Assembly: GCA_017798145.1 (NCBI GenBank) | Contig: CP059069.1 | Span: 729,226 to 793,225, forward strand | DNA length: 64,000 nt | DNA from: Akkermansiaceae bacterium | Lineage (GTDB): Bacteria; Verrucomicrobiota; Verrucomicrobiia; Verrucomicrobiales; Akkermansiaceae | Direction of reading: 5' to 3' | Part shown: piece after piece, positions 19,623-28,330 of the stretch | Layout of the letters: the number at the start of each line of letters is the position of its first letter | Numbering within the stretch: position 1 is the stretch's first letter | Position numbers and translations under genes: made by a program | The notes under the pieces: generated by a model | Databases searched by the model: none | What the model saw: only the letters and a program-made list of their open reading frames with translations | What the model was told of the DNA's origin: nothing

Positions 19623-19931
19623 ATGAAAGCCCTCAGAGATTTCATGGATCCCGGAGGGGTGTACACCCAGAGGCAATACCTCCTGGCAAACCTGCTTCTG
19701 CTTGCGCTTGCCATCATCGCGGCAAAGGCCATCAAGGGCATTGGCATGGAAGACCCGCGGCCGGCCGTGATTCCCCTTATCGTCGCAATCAACTCCCTCT
19801 ATGGAATCGCCTCATCGAAGCGATTCCGGGGACTCGGGCACTCGGCATGGTGGGGCATGGCCGCATCCGCCCTTCCCTTGGTCGGGCTGCTTCTCCTCTC
19901 TTCACCGGATAAGGAAACACGCATTCAATGA
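19623..19931 (+). CDS. Small membrane protein, DUF805-like
   Basis: A 102-residue protein with about three hydrophobic segments (about residues 20-38, 48-62 and 75-92). The RFRGLGHSAWWG turn resembles the R-x-H-D/S-x-GxSGWW loop of DUF805 proteins, but the N-terminal GR..R.EYW motif is replaced by TQRQYLLANLLL. It begins 15 bases after purU, so is probably co-transcribed. Function unknown. Confidence 0.6.
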   Translation: MKALRDFMDPGGVYTQRQYLLANLLLLALAIIAAKAIKGIGMEDPRPAVIPLIVAINSLYGIASSKRFRGLGHSAWWGMAASALPLVGLLLLSSPDKETRIQ

Positions 19932-20036
19932 TGCGGACGGGGCGGATTTTCCGGCGTATCCCCCTAATTTCGAAAGTTGAGGGTTGAAGTTCCCGCCCCC
20001 CCGCAACTAGTTTCCCTGCCCCACAGCAGAACATTC

Positions 20037-21377
20037 ATGAACATCGTCGTCGAAAAACAGCCGAAATGCATCGCAGTCCTCAATGTCGAGGTTCCCTCCG
20101 CCGATGTCGCAGCGAAGCGCGCATCCATCGCCTCCACCTACGCCTCACAGGCCAAGATCCCCGGTTTCCGCCCCGGGAAAGCCCCGAAAGCGGTCATCCA
20201 GAAGCGTTTCGGGAAACAGATCTCCGAGGAACTCACCGAAGCCCTCTTCGGCGAAGCCTGCGACCAGGTGCTCGAGAAGGAGAACCTCAAGGTGCTGGAC
20301 TTCGGTTTCCCGGACAACCTCAACGAACGCCCGGACGGCTCGATCGCCTTCGAGACCAAGCTCATCCTCGCCCCGGAGTTCACCCTCCCGGAATACAAGG
20401 GCATCGAAGTGAAAGCCCCGCCGGAGGAAGTCACCGACGAGGAGCTCGGCACGCAGCTTGAGAACCTCCGCGAGCGCCTCGCCGAGTTCGACGACATCGA
20501 AGGCCGCGCCCTGCAGAATGATGACATCGCCATCGTCGATTTCACCACCACCGTGGATGGCACCCCGCTCGCAGAGGCGATCGGCGAGAAAGGCCAATAC
20601 CTCGCCAAGCGCGAGAACCACTGGCTGCCTGTCAAGGAAGGCGCTTTCCTGCCCGGATACGCGGAGCAACTCGTCGGACTGAACGCCGGCGACAAGAAGG
20701 ACGTGACCATCACCCTCGACGCAGAATTCCCTTTTGAGGAGCTGCGCGGCAAGGAAATCACCCTCCACACCACCGTAACCGGCATCAAGGCACCGAAACT
20801 CCCGGAGCTTGACGATGCCTTCGCCGAAAAGCTAGTCCCCGGCAAGAGCCTCGACGAGATCAAGGGGATGATCCGCGAAAACATGGGCAGGGAGAAATCC
20901 AAGCAGATCGGCGAGTTCAAGGTCAACCAGATCGTCGAGCACCTGAACAAGGCCGTGAGCTTCGAGTTACCGGAGGAAATCGTCCAGCGCGAGACCCAGA
21001 ACCAGGCGAACCAGCTTGTCGAGGAAGGCAGCCAGAAGGGTGCCTCCGATGAGGAAATGCTCAGCCAGCAGGAGCAGATTTTCTCCGTCGCCACCCAACG
21101 CGCCGTGACCAACCTCCGCACCAACTTCATCCTTCAGGAAATCGCCACGGCGGAGAAGATCACCGTCCAGGACGCAGATCTGCTCTCGCACATCGCCAGG
21201 ATCGCCGAAAGCCGCAAGGAGCCGATCAAGAAGGTCATCAAGGATCTCCAGAAAAAGCGCCAGATCCAATCGATCCGGAATTCCATGCTCATCGGCCAGA
21301 CCATTGACTTCCTCGTCGAGCAGGCGAAAGTCACCGAAGTTTCCGAAGCGGAACTCCAGGCAACACCCGCAGAATAA
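20037..21377 (+). CDS. tig: Trigger factor
   Basis: Ribosome-associated folding chaperone and peptidyl-prolyl isomerase. The 446-residue protein has the ribosome-binding domain with the signature region [19 protein letters not shown] (about residues 38-57), a central FKBP-type domain (about 150-240) and a C-terminal helical chaperone domain. Start [20 protein letters not shown] at 20037; an upstream in-frame extension is not conserved. It heads the tig-clpP-clpX cluster, the usual order in bacteria; clpP follows after 4 bases. Confidence 0.96.
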   Translation: MNIVVEKQPKCIAVLNVEVPSADVAAKRASIASTYASQAKIPGFRPGKAPKAVIQKRFGKQISEELTEALFGEACDQVLEKENLKVLDFGFPDNLNERPDGSIAFETKLILAPEFTLPEYKGIEVKAPPEEVTDEELGTQLENLRERLAEFDDIEGRALQNDDIAIVDFTTTVDGTPLAEAIGEKGQYLAKRENHWLPVKEGAFLPGYAEQLVGLNAGDKKDVTITLDAEFPFEELRGKEITLHTTVTGIKAPKLPELDDAFAEKLVPGKSLDEIKGMIRENMGREKSKQIGEFKVNQIVEHLNKAVSFELPEEIVQRETQNQANQLVEEGSQKGASDEEMLSQQEQIFSVATQRAVTNLRTNFILQEIATAEKITVQDADLLSHIARIAESRKEPIKKVIKDLQKKRQIQSIRNSMLIGQTIDFLVEQAKVTEVSEAELQATPAE

Positions 21378-21381
21378 TCAC

Positions 21382-22059
21382 ATGAACCTTTTCCCACCCT
21401 CAAACAGCAGCAGCCTGCAGTCACCGAAGAACAGCTACTACGTCCCCGTCGTCATCGAGTCCGATGGCCGTGGCGAGCGCTCCTTCGACATCTATTCGCG
21501 CCTGCTCAAGGACCGCATCATCTTCATCACCACCCCCATCGATGATGGCGTGGCCGCCTCCGTGATCGCGCAACTCCTTTTCCTCCAGATGCAGGATCCC
21601 AAAAAGGACATCCACATCTACATCAATTCCCCTGGCGGCTCAGTCACCGCCGGCCTCGCCATGTATGACACCATGCAGTTCCTCACCTGCGACGTGAACA
21701 CCTACTGCATCGGCATCGCCGCATCCATGGGTTCCGTGCTGCTCACCGCAGGCACCAAGGGCAAGCGCTATTGCCTGCCGAACTCCCACGTGATGATCCA
21801 CCAGGTTTCCGGTGGAGCTCAGGGCACGGCCTCCGATGTTGAACGCACGATCGGGTTCATGTTCAACCTCAAGAAGCGCCTCAACGGAATCCTCGCCAAA
21901 CACACCGGCAAGACGGTAGAGCAGGTCGAGCACGACTCCGACCGCGACAACTACATGTCAGCCGAAGAATCCGTCGCCTACGGTCTCGTGGACAAGGTTC
22001 TCGAATCCCGCAAACAGCTTCCCGACGCGGTCTTGGCCGAAATCGAGAAAAAGGACTGA
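21382..22059 (+). CDS. clpP: ATP-dependent Clp protease proteolytic subunit
   Basis: Serine protease core of the ClpXP/ClpAP machines. The 225-residue product has the catalytic Ser in [13 protein letters not shown], the His in NSHVMIHQ and the Asp further on ([12 protein letters not shown]), with [16 protein letters not shown] as the oxyanion region. Start [11 protein letters not shown] gives a somewhat long N-terminal arm before YYVPVVIE. It lies 4 bases after tig and is probably in one transcript with it. The normal next gene, clpX, is separated from it here by an insertion sequence. Confidence 0.97.
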   Translation: MNLFPPSNSSSLQSPKNSYYVPVVIESDGRGERSFDIYSRLLKDRIIFITTPIDDGVAASVIAQLLFLQMQDPKKDIHIYINSPGGSVTAGLAMYDTMQFLTCDVNTYCIGIAASMGSVLLTAGTKGKRYCLPNSHVMIHQVSGGAQGTASDVERTIGFMFNLKKRLNGILAKHTGKTVEQVEHDSDRDNYMSAEESVAYGLVDKVLESRKQLPDAVLAEIEKKD

Positions 22060-22186
22060 TCCTCAGACCGCCTCTCCACCGGCTATAGCGCCAGTCAGTT
22101 TGATGCGTGCCATGGGGTAGAATTTGCTTTCTCCCGAAGGCCTGAAAGCGTATTCCAACGTCATGCTTTCTGCATTCAATCCTGAG

Positions 22187-22204
22187 AGAGGCTGTCTGGA
22201 AAAT
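22187..22204 (+). repeat. IS left terminal inverted repeat
   Basis: AGAGGCTGTCTGGAAAAT, matching the reverse complement of the right end at 17 of 18 positions. The GAGGCTGTCTG core is typical of IS5-family ends. Confidence 0.85.
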
Positions 22205-22260
22205 AGCTTTTCCGAAATTTTATTGTGTACGGATGACCAACTCCCTGGGAGAAGCTTGGG

Positions 22261-23048
22261 ATGCCAAATTATCCAAGCAGTCTCAACGACGGTGAGTGGG
22301 AAGTCCTGCGCAAGCTCATCCCGAAATCCCCGCTGACCCTTCGCGGTCGGCCGCTCTCCTATTCCAAGCGGTCCATCATCGACGGAATCCTTTACATCAT
22401 CCGCAGTTGTGCCGCGTGGCGGATGATGCCCAACGACCTCCCGCATTGGAAAACCTCCTACCACTACTTCCGGCTCTGGGCGAAACAAGGTGTCTGGCTG
22501 CGCATCCACGATGCCCTGAGGGACAGGGCACGCCTGGCACTCGGAAAAAAGCCCCAACCGCTGCGATCCTCGACAGCCAGAGTGTTCGGACAGCTAGCCA
22601 GCCGGGAGTTCGTGGCTATGATGCGGGTAAAAAGATTACGGGAAGAAAAAGGCACGCCCTGGTAGATACAAACGGCTTCCTGTTGTCACTCAAGGTAACC
22701 GGGGCGGACGTCCAGGATCGTGACGGGGCCAGGATGTTGCTGGAACCCTTGAATTCGACCTACGGGTGGTTGAAGAAGATCTGGGCGGATGGCGGCTATG
22801 GGGGGAAGCTCGTCAAGGAGACTGCCCGGCTCGACCGCCACCGGCAGATTGATCTGGAAATCGTGAAGCGGAGCGATGACATGAAAGGCTTCGAAGTCCT
22901 TCCGAAATGATGGATCGTGGAAAGGACGTTCGGCTGGTTGATCCAGTCCCGGAGGTTGATCCGTGACCATGAGGTTCTGATTTCCAGCTCCGAATCGCTG
23001 ATCTATGTCACAATGGCAAAGCGGATGCTTAACAGGTTAGCCGTGTGA
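22261..23048 (+). pseudogene. IS5-family transposase, two-frame and nonsense-interrupted
   Basis: Frame A (22261 to stop 22665) opens MPNYPSSLNDGEWEVLRKLIP and carries the WRMMPNDLPHWKTSYHYFRLW helix-turn-helix part. A -1 slip at 22545-22551 continues into frame B: PTAAILDSQSVRT (first catalytic Asp), ITGRKRHALVDTNG, WADGGYGGKLVKE (second Asp). Frame B meets TGA at 22908-22910, then reads on in the same frame as WIVERTFGWLIQ, which holds the catalytic Glu, to TGA at 23046-23048. Relatives read KRWIVERTF or similar here, so a CGA-to-TGA change is the simplest cause. The full DDE protein cannot be made unless the stop is read through. Confidence 0.85.
22545..22551 (+). other. -1 programmed frameshift heptamer
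   Basis: A-AAA-AAG in register with the upstream frame (codons GGA AAA AAG). Slipping back by one base puts translation into the frame that encodes the DDE catalytic domain, exactly where homologous IS5-family transposases are continuous. A_AAA_AAG is a well-known efficient bacterial -1 slippery site. Confidence 0.8.
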
Positions 23049-23051
23049 ACC

Positions 23052-23069
23052 ATTTTTCAGACAGCCTCT
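23052..23069 (-). repeat. IS right terminal inverted repeat
   Basis: Reverse complement reads AGAGGCTGTCTGAAAAAT, one mismatch from the left end. It begins 4 bases after the last transposase stop codon. Confidence 0.85.
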
Positions 23070-23144
23070 AAGCGAGTTGTATCCTACAAAATAATCCAAA
23101 GTATTCATTGGACGTACACGTAGGGAACTTTGAGGCTTCTGAAC

Positions 23145-23162
23145 ATCGTCCGCATGGACGAT
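23145..23162. other. Seven-base-pair hairpin upstream of clpX
   Basis: ATCGTCC-GCAT-GGACGAT is a perfect stem with a tetraloop, in the 196 bases between the insertion sequence and clpX. This stretch must supply clpX with transcription if the IS blocks read-through from clpP. I see no convincing -35/-10 pair. Confidence 0.3.
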
Positions 23163-23265
23163 ATTGCGCACGGAAGGCCCAGCTACCGTGGGGCATACGG
23201 CCGTAGAAATCAACCGCTCGGATTTCCCGCTTTCCGTACGGGCTTTCCGGAGCTTTAATCAGGGA

Positions 23266-24567
23266 ATGGCTCGCGCTTCCAATCTGACAATGTGCTCTTT
23301 CTGCGGAAAGAGCCACTCCGAGGTGAAAAAACTCATCGCCGGCCCCGGCGTCTACATCTGCAACGAATGTGTCGATGTCTGCGGAAACATCCTGTCCAAG
23401 GAACTCAACCCGCCCGACGAATCCGGCAAGGGAAAAAAGGGCAAGGGCAAGAAATCCCACACCAAGGACGAGATCCCCACGCCCGCCGAACTGCTCGCCG
23501 AGCTCGACCAATACGTCATCGGCCAGCAGACCGCCAAGAAGGTGCTCTCCGTCGCCGTTTACAACCACTACCTCCGCCTGAACCAGGACAACCTCTCCGT
23601 CTCCGCCGAATACAAGGACGTTGAGATCGAGAAGTCCAACGTGCTTTTGCTCGGCTCCACCGGCTCCGGGAAAACCCTGCTTGCCCGCACCCTCGCCCGG
23701 GTGCTCGATGTCCCCTTCACCATCGTAGATGCCACCACACTCACCGAAGCGGGCTACGTCGGCGAGGATGTCGAGAACATCATCCTCAGACTGCTTCAGG
23801 CCGCCGATTTCGATGTTGAGCGCGCCGAGCGCGGCATCATCTACGTCGATGAGATCGACAAAATCGGCCGCAAGACCGAGAACGTCTCCATCACCCGCGA
23901 TGTCTCCGGCGAGGGCGTCCAGCAGGCCTTGCTGAAAATCCTCGAAGGAACCGTCTGCAACGTCCCCCCGCAGGGTGGCCGCAAGCACCCGCAGCAGGAA
24001 TACATCCAGGTCAACACCGAGAAAATCCTCTTCGTATGCGGCGGCGCCTTCGTCGGCCTGGAGGAAATCGTCCGCCGCCGCCTCGGCAGCAAGACCCTCG
24101 GATTCCACAGCGACAACAAGGCCTCCGGCCTCGACGAGACCGATTCCAAAATCCTCGAGAGGGTGTTGCCGGAGGATCTCCTCCACTTCGGCCTCATCCC
24201 CGAGTTCATCGGCCGCCTCCCGGTCATTTCCTCGCTCTGCAAGCTCACCGAGGACGAACTGGTGAAAATCCTCACCGAGCCGAAGAACGCCTTGGTGAAA
24301 CAGTATTCCAAGCAACTCGCGCTCAACAACGTCAAGCTCCGCATCACCCGCGACGCCCTCCGTGCCATGGCACATATGGCCGTGGAACGTGGCACCGGCG
24401 CCCGCGCCCTGCGCTCCATTTTTGAGAAACTCATGCTCGATGTCATGTTCGATGTCCCCTCGCGCGGTGATATCGAGGGCGTCTCCATCAACCGCCACGT
24501 CGTCGAGGGCACCAAGCCCCCCTCCCTCCGCCGCCGCAAGGCGGACACAAGCGCCGACGCCGCATAG
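23266..24567 (+). CDS. clpX: ATP-dependent Clp protease ATP-binding subunit ClpX
   Basis: AAA+ unfoldase feeding ClpP. The 433-residue protein has the N-terminal zinc-binding domain with Cys10, Cys13, Cys32 and Cys35 (CSFCGKSH and CNECVDVC), Walker A GSTGSGKT, Walker [10 protein letters not shown], the [13 protein letters not shown] sensor region, a C-terminal AAA lid with GTGARALRS and the ClpP-binding loop region. The ATG at 23266 places the zinc finger at its normal position. A Lys/Gly-rich linker (residues 51-65) joins the two domains. It is separated from clpP by an IS, which is unusual. Confidence 0.97.
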   Translation: MARASNLTMCSFCGKSHSEVKKLIAGPGVYICNECVDVCGNILSKELNPPDESGKGKKGKGKKSHTKDEIPTPAELLAELDQYVIGQQTAKKVLSVAVYNHYLRLNQDNLSVSAEYKDVEIEKSNVLLLGSTGSGKTLLARTLARVLDVPFTIVDATTLTEAGYVGEDVENIILRLLQAADFDVERAERGIIYVDEIDKIGRKTENVSITRDVSGEGVQQALLKILEGTVCNVPPQGGRKHPQQEYIQVNTEKILFVCGGAFVGLEEIVRRRLGSKTLGFHSDNKASGLDETDSKILERVLPEDLLHFGLIPEFIGRLPVISSLCKLTEDELVKILTEPKNALVKQYSKQLALNNVKLRITRDALRAMAHMAVERGTGARALRSIFEKLMLDVMFDVPSRGDIEGVSINRHVVEGTKPPSLRRRKADTSADAA

Positions 24568-24636
24568 CCTGGATGATCCCCGGACAACAACTAGTCCGCA
24601 TCACTCCGGATGACTCGCACGCCGCCGCAGGCTGGC

Positions 24637-25278
24637 TCACTCCACGAGAATCCGGGAGCCGACAGCCATCTTTGGGTAGACGATGGGCATCACCGCACTA
24701 GGCCCGCGGATGCAGGCGTGGGAGGCCGGGTAGCGGCGGATCGGTCCGATGTGGTGACCCACGCCGTCCCATGTGAGGCGCATCCAGTAGCGCATCGGAG
24801 CACCCACGAATTTCCCGCCTTCGGGGATCTCATCCTTGTTCACGTCCGCATCGCCATTGATCATCTTTCCCTCGGCATCGTAGATTTTCCCATAGGTGTT
24901 CGAGCTTTTGTCCACGATCTTCTCTAGCACCTTGTAGTCTCCGGGAGGCGTCGGGCGGCTCTTGGTACCGGAGCAGATCGGGTAGTCAATGACCACCTCG
25001 TCCCCGTTCATCAGCATGCCGCGCTGTTGCTTGAGGTCGATCTTCACCCAGGAGTTGGACGAATCCGTCTTCGGCAGGAGCTGGACGTTTTTCCAGACGT
25101 TGTGGGTTTTCGGATACCCTTTCTCCGCCTTGAAGTGCTCGTAGCTGCCCGGTTCGAAAGGGTTCACATAGCCCTCATCGGTCTTAGACAGCGTGGGGGC
25201 CGCAGGCTTGGTGGCGCAGCTAACCAGGAACGCAAAGGAGGCGCCAAGCAGCGGGAGAAGCAATCTGTTCAATGGCAT
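24637..25278 (-). CDS. L,D-transpeptidase-family lipoprotein (YkuD)
   Basis: A 213-residue lipoprotein with signal MPLNRLLLPLLGASFAF and lipobox LVSC. The C-terminal YkuD domain has VKIDLKQQRGMLMNGDEVV, CSGTKSRPTPPGDYKV and the catalytic segment HHIGPIRRYPASHACIRGP. The family signature is SHGCIRM; here the glycine is alanine (SHACIR), while His and Cys remain. It probably cross-links peptidoglycan or attaches a protein to it. Start at 25278 chosen for the signal peptide. Divergent from uvrC. Confidence 0.87.
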   Translation of the reverse strand: MPLNRLLLPLLGASFAFLVSCATKPAAPTLSKTDEGYVNPFEPGSYEHFKAEKGYPKTHNVWKNVQLLPKTDSSNSWVKIDLKQQRGMLMNGDEVVIDYPICSGTKSRPTPPGDYKVLEKIVDKSSNTYGKIYDAEGKMINGDADVNKDEIPEGGKFVGAPMRYWMRLTWDGVGHHIGPIRRYPASHACIRGPSAVMPIVYPKMAVGSRILVE

Positions 25279-25387
25279 TGTCGGGTTGGTATGGTTCGTC
25301 GGCGGGAGATAAAGCAATATCCGCACCATTGCAACCTTTGTAATTCGAGGCACCTTGGGTCAGGATGTTTCCCGCGATCCAAACAGA

Positions 25388-26938
25388 ATGGTCTCCCAAG
25401 AGCTAAAAACCAAACTCCGCGACGTGCCGCACCAGCCCGGCGTCTATCTGATGAAGGACAGGCTGGGATCCATAATCTATGTCGGGAAGGCGTTGGACCT
25501 GAAACGGAGGCTTTCCTCGTACTTCACCCCTTCCCGGAAAAACCGTGCGAATATCAAGACCAGGGCGCTGATGGACTCCATCCACGATTTCGAGATCCAC
25601 ACGGTGCGCAACGAGCAGGAATCCCTGCTGCTCGAAGGCAAGCTCATCAAGGACTACAGGCCTCGCTACAACGTGGCTTTCCGCGACGACAAGCGCTTTC
25701 TCCACGCCAAGGTGAAGATGAGCGATCCCTTCCCCCGCTTCATCGCCGTGCGCGCCAAAAAGGAGGACGGCGCGCGCTACTTCGGCCCGTTTCCCCATTC
25801 CACGGCGCTGCATGAAACGCTCAACTGGATCAACCGCCGCCTCGGCCTGCGAGTCTGCCGACCGGTGAATCCCGGCGAGGCCGAATACCGCCACTGCAAC
25901 GCGGATGTCATCCGCAATTGCTCCGCCCCCTGCATTGCCAGGATTTCCAGCGAAGACTACCTCGCCAAGGTGGAGGAAGCCTGCCTGATCCTGGAGGGAA
26001 AAGGCAAGAAGGCCATCTTCGACGAGCTGCTTGCCGAAATGGAGGCCGCCGCCGATGCGCTGGATTTCGAGAAGGCGGCGACCCTCCGAGATGTCCTCGC
26101 AAACATCCGCAAGACCCTTTCGCCCACCCGCCAGTTTTCTCGCGGCCGCGGTGTCCCAAGCACCGTAAAGCCAACCGAAGACCTCGCCGATCTCGGCGAG
26201 GCGCTGGGACTCGGCGGGCCACCGCGGGTGATGGAATGCTTCGACATTTCAAACGTCTCCTCAAACCACATCGTCGCCTCCATGGTTCGCTTCACCAACG
26301 GTGCCCCCGACAACCAGAATTACCGGAAATACCGCATCCGCACAGTCGCGGGTCAGGATGATTTCGCGTCGATGGCGGAGGTGATTTACCGCCGCTATTC
26401 GCGCATACTCCGGGAAAACCTGGGCGAGGAAACGGAGTTTTCGCAGGAATCACCCATCGAGGCGCAGCGGCGTCTCGCAAAGGATGGCAAGGCCAAGATC
26501 ATCCTGCCGGATCTGGTCATCGTCGATGGCGGCAAAGGCCAGCTGTCGAGCGCGTTCAGGCAGTTGCGCACACTCGGACTCCAGAATCTGCCGATCATTG
26601 GCCTGGCGAAACAGCGGGAGGAGGTTTTTTTTCCCGGCCAGCCAGATCCCCTGCTCATCCCCCACGACCGCGGAGCTCTGAAACTCCTCCAGCGCATCCG
26701 CGATGAAGCACACCGCTTCGCCAACGGCTACAACGAGCTGCTCTACCGCCGCCGCATGAAGGAGAGTGCGCTCGACGATTGCCCGGGCATGTCTCCACGC
26801 CGCAAGGAACTCTTGCTCAAGGCTTTCGGCTCGCCCGCCCGCATCCGGAAAGCGAAGGCTTCGGAAATCGCCGCCATCCCGGGTATCTCTGAAAAATTCG
26901 CCATCAGCCTGCTCGATTTCCTGGGCGGAGACAGATAG
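25388..26938 (+). CDS. uvrC: Excinuclease ABC subunit C, shortened
   Basis: Makes both incisions in nucleotide excision repair. The 516-residue protein has the GIY-YIG nuclease domain (PGVYLMKDRLGSIIYVGKA), cysteines CRPVNPGEAEYRHCN and NCSAPC for the iron-sulfur cluster, a UVR domain (ALDFEKAATLRD), the RNase H-like nuclease (ECFDIS, VIVDGGKGQL, RDEAHRFA) and paired helix-hairpin-helix motifs (DDCPGMSPRRKELLLKAFG, IAAIPGISEKFA). It is about 90 residues shorter than E. coli UvrC; the loss lies between the UVR domain and ECFDIS. ATG at 25388 is preferred to the TTG at 25355. Confidence 0.93.
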   Translation: MVSQELKTKLRDVPHQPGVYLMKDRLGSIIYVGKALDLKRRLSSYFTPSRKNRANIKTRALMDSIHDFEIHTVRNEQESLLLEGKLIKDYRPRYNVAFRDDKRFLHAKVKMSDPFPRFIAVRAKKEDGARYFGPFPHSTALHETLNWINRRLGLRVCRPVNPGEAEYRHCNADVIRNCSAPCIARISSEDYLAKVEEACLILEGKGKKAIFDELLAEMEAAADALDFEKAATLRDVLANIRKTLSPTRQFSRGRGVPSTVKPTEDLADLGEALGLGGPPRVMECFDISNVSSNHIVASMVRFTNGAPDNQNYRKYRIRTVAGQDDFASMAEVIYRRYSRILRENLGEETEFSQESPIEAQRRLAKDGKAKIILPDLVIVDGGKGQLSSAFRQLRTLGLQNLPIIGLAKQREEVFFPGQPDPLLIPHDRGALKLLQRIRDEAHRFANGYNELLYRRRMKESALDDCPGMSPRRKELLLKAFGSPARIRKAKASEIAAIPGISEKFAISLLDFLGGDR

Positions 26939-26948
26939 TGTGTCCGAC

Positions 26949-27698
26949 ATGCCCGCCATCCACCGTTATTCACGCAGGCGATTCATCGCCACCGCAGCCG
27001 GCGGGTTCGCCGCCGCGCATCTCCCCGCGCTGGCCTCCGGGGCATCCCGCCCAAAGTCCCTCATCCACCTTTTCATGTCCGGCGGCATGAGCCAACTGGA
27101 CACCTTCGATCCTTTGCCAGGTCTTCCGCATGCGATCCCGACTTCGGCTCCGGGCATTTCCATCAGCGGAAACCTACCCCTCCTCGCCCGGCACATGGAC
27201 AAGATCACCCTCTTCCGCGCCATGGGACACGGGATGAAAGGCCACCCAGCCGCCTGTGAAGCCGCGCTCCGCTTTCCCGGCAGCTGGTCTTTCGACCGAC
27301 CGACCTGCAGCGATTTCCACTCCGCGATCGGCGAGGCCATCCCCATGCTGCAGGGCGGGCGAAATCTCATTCGAATCGAGCTGGGGGGCTGGGACATCCA
27401 TACGGAAAATGCCAGCCGCACCGCCCCACTCGCCGCAACCCTCGACAGCGGATTTTCCAAACTGCTCGAAACGCTCTCCGCCATTGGGCTGCTGGATGAA
27501 ACGCTGATTGTCCTAAACACGGAGTTCGGACGCAACCCGGTGCACAACGGCTTCGGCGGGCGCGAACATGATCCGCGCGCCTACTCCTGCCTCATCGCTG
27601 GCGGCGGGATGCAAGGCGGCCGCTTGGTTACGGCAAAAACCTCTCCCCAGGAGTTCCATGCCAGGATACTCGACCGCTTTTCCCACACGCTGGCTTGA
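26949..27698 (+). CDS. Short DUF1501-like protein (Tat-exported)
   Basis: A 249-residue protein with Tat signal SRRRFIATAAGGFAAAHLPALASG, then FMSGGMSQLDTFDPLPGLPHAIPTSAPGISISGNLPLLARHMDKI, the standard DUF1501 N-terminal region, and GGWDIHTENASR and NTEFGRNPVHNGFGGREHDPRAYSCLIAGGGMQGG from its C-terminal half. Full DUF1501 proteins are 420-490 residues; the middle third is missing, yet the frame is continuous. It starts 11 bases after uvrC and lacks a DUF1549/DUF1553 partner, unlike the pair at 14-17 kb. A compact variant rather than a pseudogene seems likely. Confidence 0.85.
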   Translation: MPAIHRYSRRRFIATAAGGFAAAHLPALASGASRPKSLIHLFMSGGMSQLDTFDPLPGLPHAIPTSAPGISISGNLPLLARHMDKITLFRAMGHGMKGHPAACEAALRFPGSWSFDRPTCSDFHSAIGEAIPMLQGGRNLIRIELGGWDIHTENASRTAPLAATLDSGFSKLLETLSAIGLLDETLIVLNTEFGRNPVHNGFGGREHDPRAYSCLIAGGGMQGGRLVTAKTSPQEFHARILDRFSHTLA

Positions 27699-27767
27699 AC
27701 CGCCCGTCCCGCAGTTTTTCCAAGATTCTATCTTGGACGTTCACCGCCCGCCGTTCACCCTCTCTGC

Positions 27768-28322
27768 GTGTCCGGAAAAAACATCGTCTATTTCGACCTA
27801 GAAACCCAGCGCAGCCTTAGCGATGTAAGCAACAACAAGGCCAAGCTCTGCATCTCCATCGCCGTCACCTACTCAACCGCCACGGATGAATACATCATCT
27901 TCGGCGAGAGCGAGCTGGACGCGCTCACCGACCAGCTCCTCAAGGCCGACCTCGTTGTCGGCTGGAACCACGTCGGCTTCGACTACCCGGTGCTCCAACC
28001 CTATGCGCTCCCGAACCTCGTCGAACAGACGCTGAACCTGGACATGATGCTCGACGTCAAGGAGCGCATCGGGCGCTTCCTCAAGCTCGACAACGTCGCC
28101 TCCGCCTCCCTCGGCACCGGCAAATCCGCAGGCGGCCTCGATGCCATCCGCTGGTGGCAGGAACACAAGAAAACCGGCGAGTTCGAACCCCTGCGCAAGA
28201 TCGCCGAATACTGTGCCTACGACGTGAAGGTCACCCGCTTCGTCCACGAATACGGAATGAAAAACGGATTCATCCGCTACGAGGACGCCGGCAACACAAT
28301 CGAGCTGCCTGTGGATTGGTGA
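27768..28322 (+). CDS. DEDD-family 3'-5' exonuclease (RNase H-like)
   Basis: A 184-residue predicted nuclease of the DnaQ/YprB-like RNase H fold. Exo I is VYFDLETQRS (Asp, Glu), Exo II VVGWNHVGFDYPVL (Asp) and Exo III EYCAYDVKVTRFV (Tyr and Asp, the DEDDy type). It begins with GTG in the sequence context ctctgcgtgtccgg. Such stand-alone domains occur in Verrucomicrobia and cyanobacteria, where they are often annotated as ribonuclease H-like proteins. Function in DNA or RNA turnover is not established. Confidence 0.82.
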   Translation: MSGKNIVYFDLETQRSLSDVSNNKAKLCISIAVTYSTATDEYIIFGESELDALTDQLLKADLVVGWNHVGFDYPVLQPYALPNLVEQTLNLDMMLDVKERIGRFLKLDNVASASLGTGKSAGGLDAIRWWQEHKKTGEFEPLRKIAEYCAYDVKVTRFVHEYGMKNGFIRYEDAGNTIELPVDW

Positions 28323-28330
28323 AACCCCTG

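Larger units (their letters stand above)
22187..23069 (+). mobile_element. IS5-family insertion sequence (degenerate)
   Basis: An 883-base element bounded by 18-base imperfect inverted repeats (17 of 18 match) and carrying one transposase in two frames joined by a -1 slippage site, the layout of IS5-family (IS427-like) elements. The transposase is interrupted by an in-frame TGA. No clear target duplication was found: the flanks are ...CTGAG on the left and AAGCG... on the right. It sits between clpP and clpX in the same direction as both. Confidence 0.88.

Noticed and set aside
22908-22910. TGA in the transposase as a selenocysteine codon
   Set aside because: No SECIS-like hairpin follows directly and IS5 transposases do not use selenocysteine; homologues have Arg or a similar residue here, so a nonsense mutation is simpler.
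22184-23072. Target-site duplication of the insertion sequence
   Set aside because: The bases outside the repeats (GAG on the left, AAG on the right) agree at two of three positions only; too short and imperfect to claim.
23068-24498. Long open frame antisense to clpX
   Set aside because: ClpX on the plus strand is unmistakable; the antisense translation is low-complexity and lacks family features.
25355-25387. TTG start for uvrC 33 bases upstream of the ATG
   Set aside because: The ATG start puts the first conserved helix at the normal distance from the N-terminus; the extra residues are not conserved.
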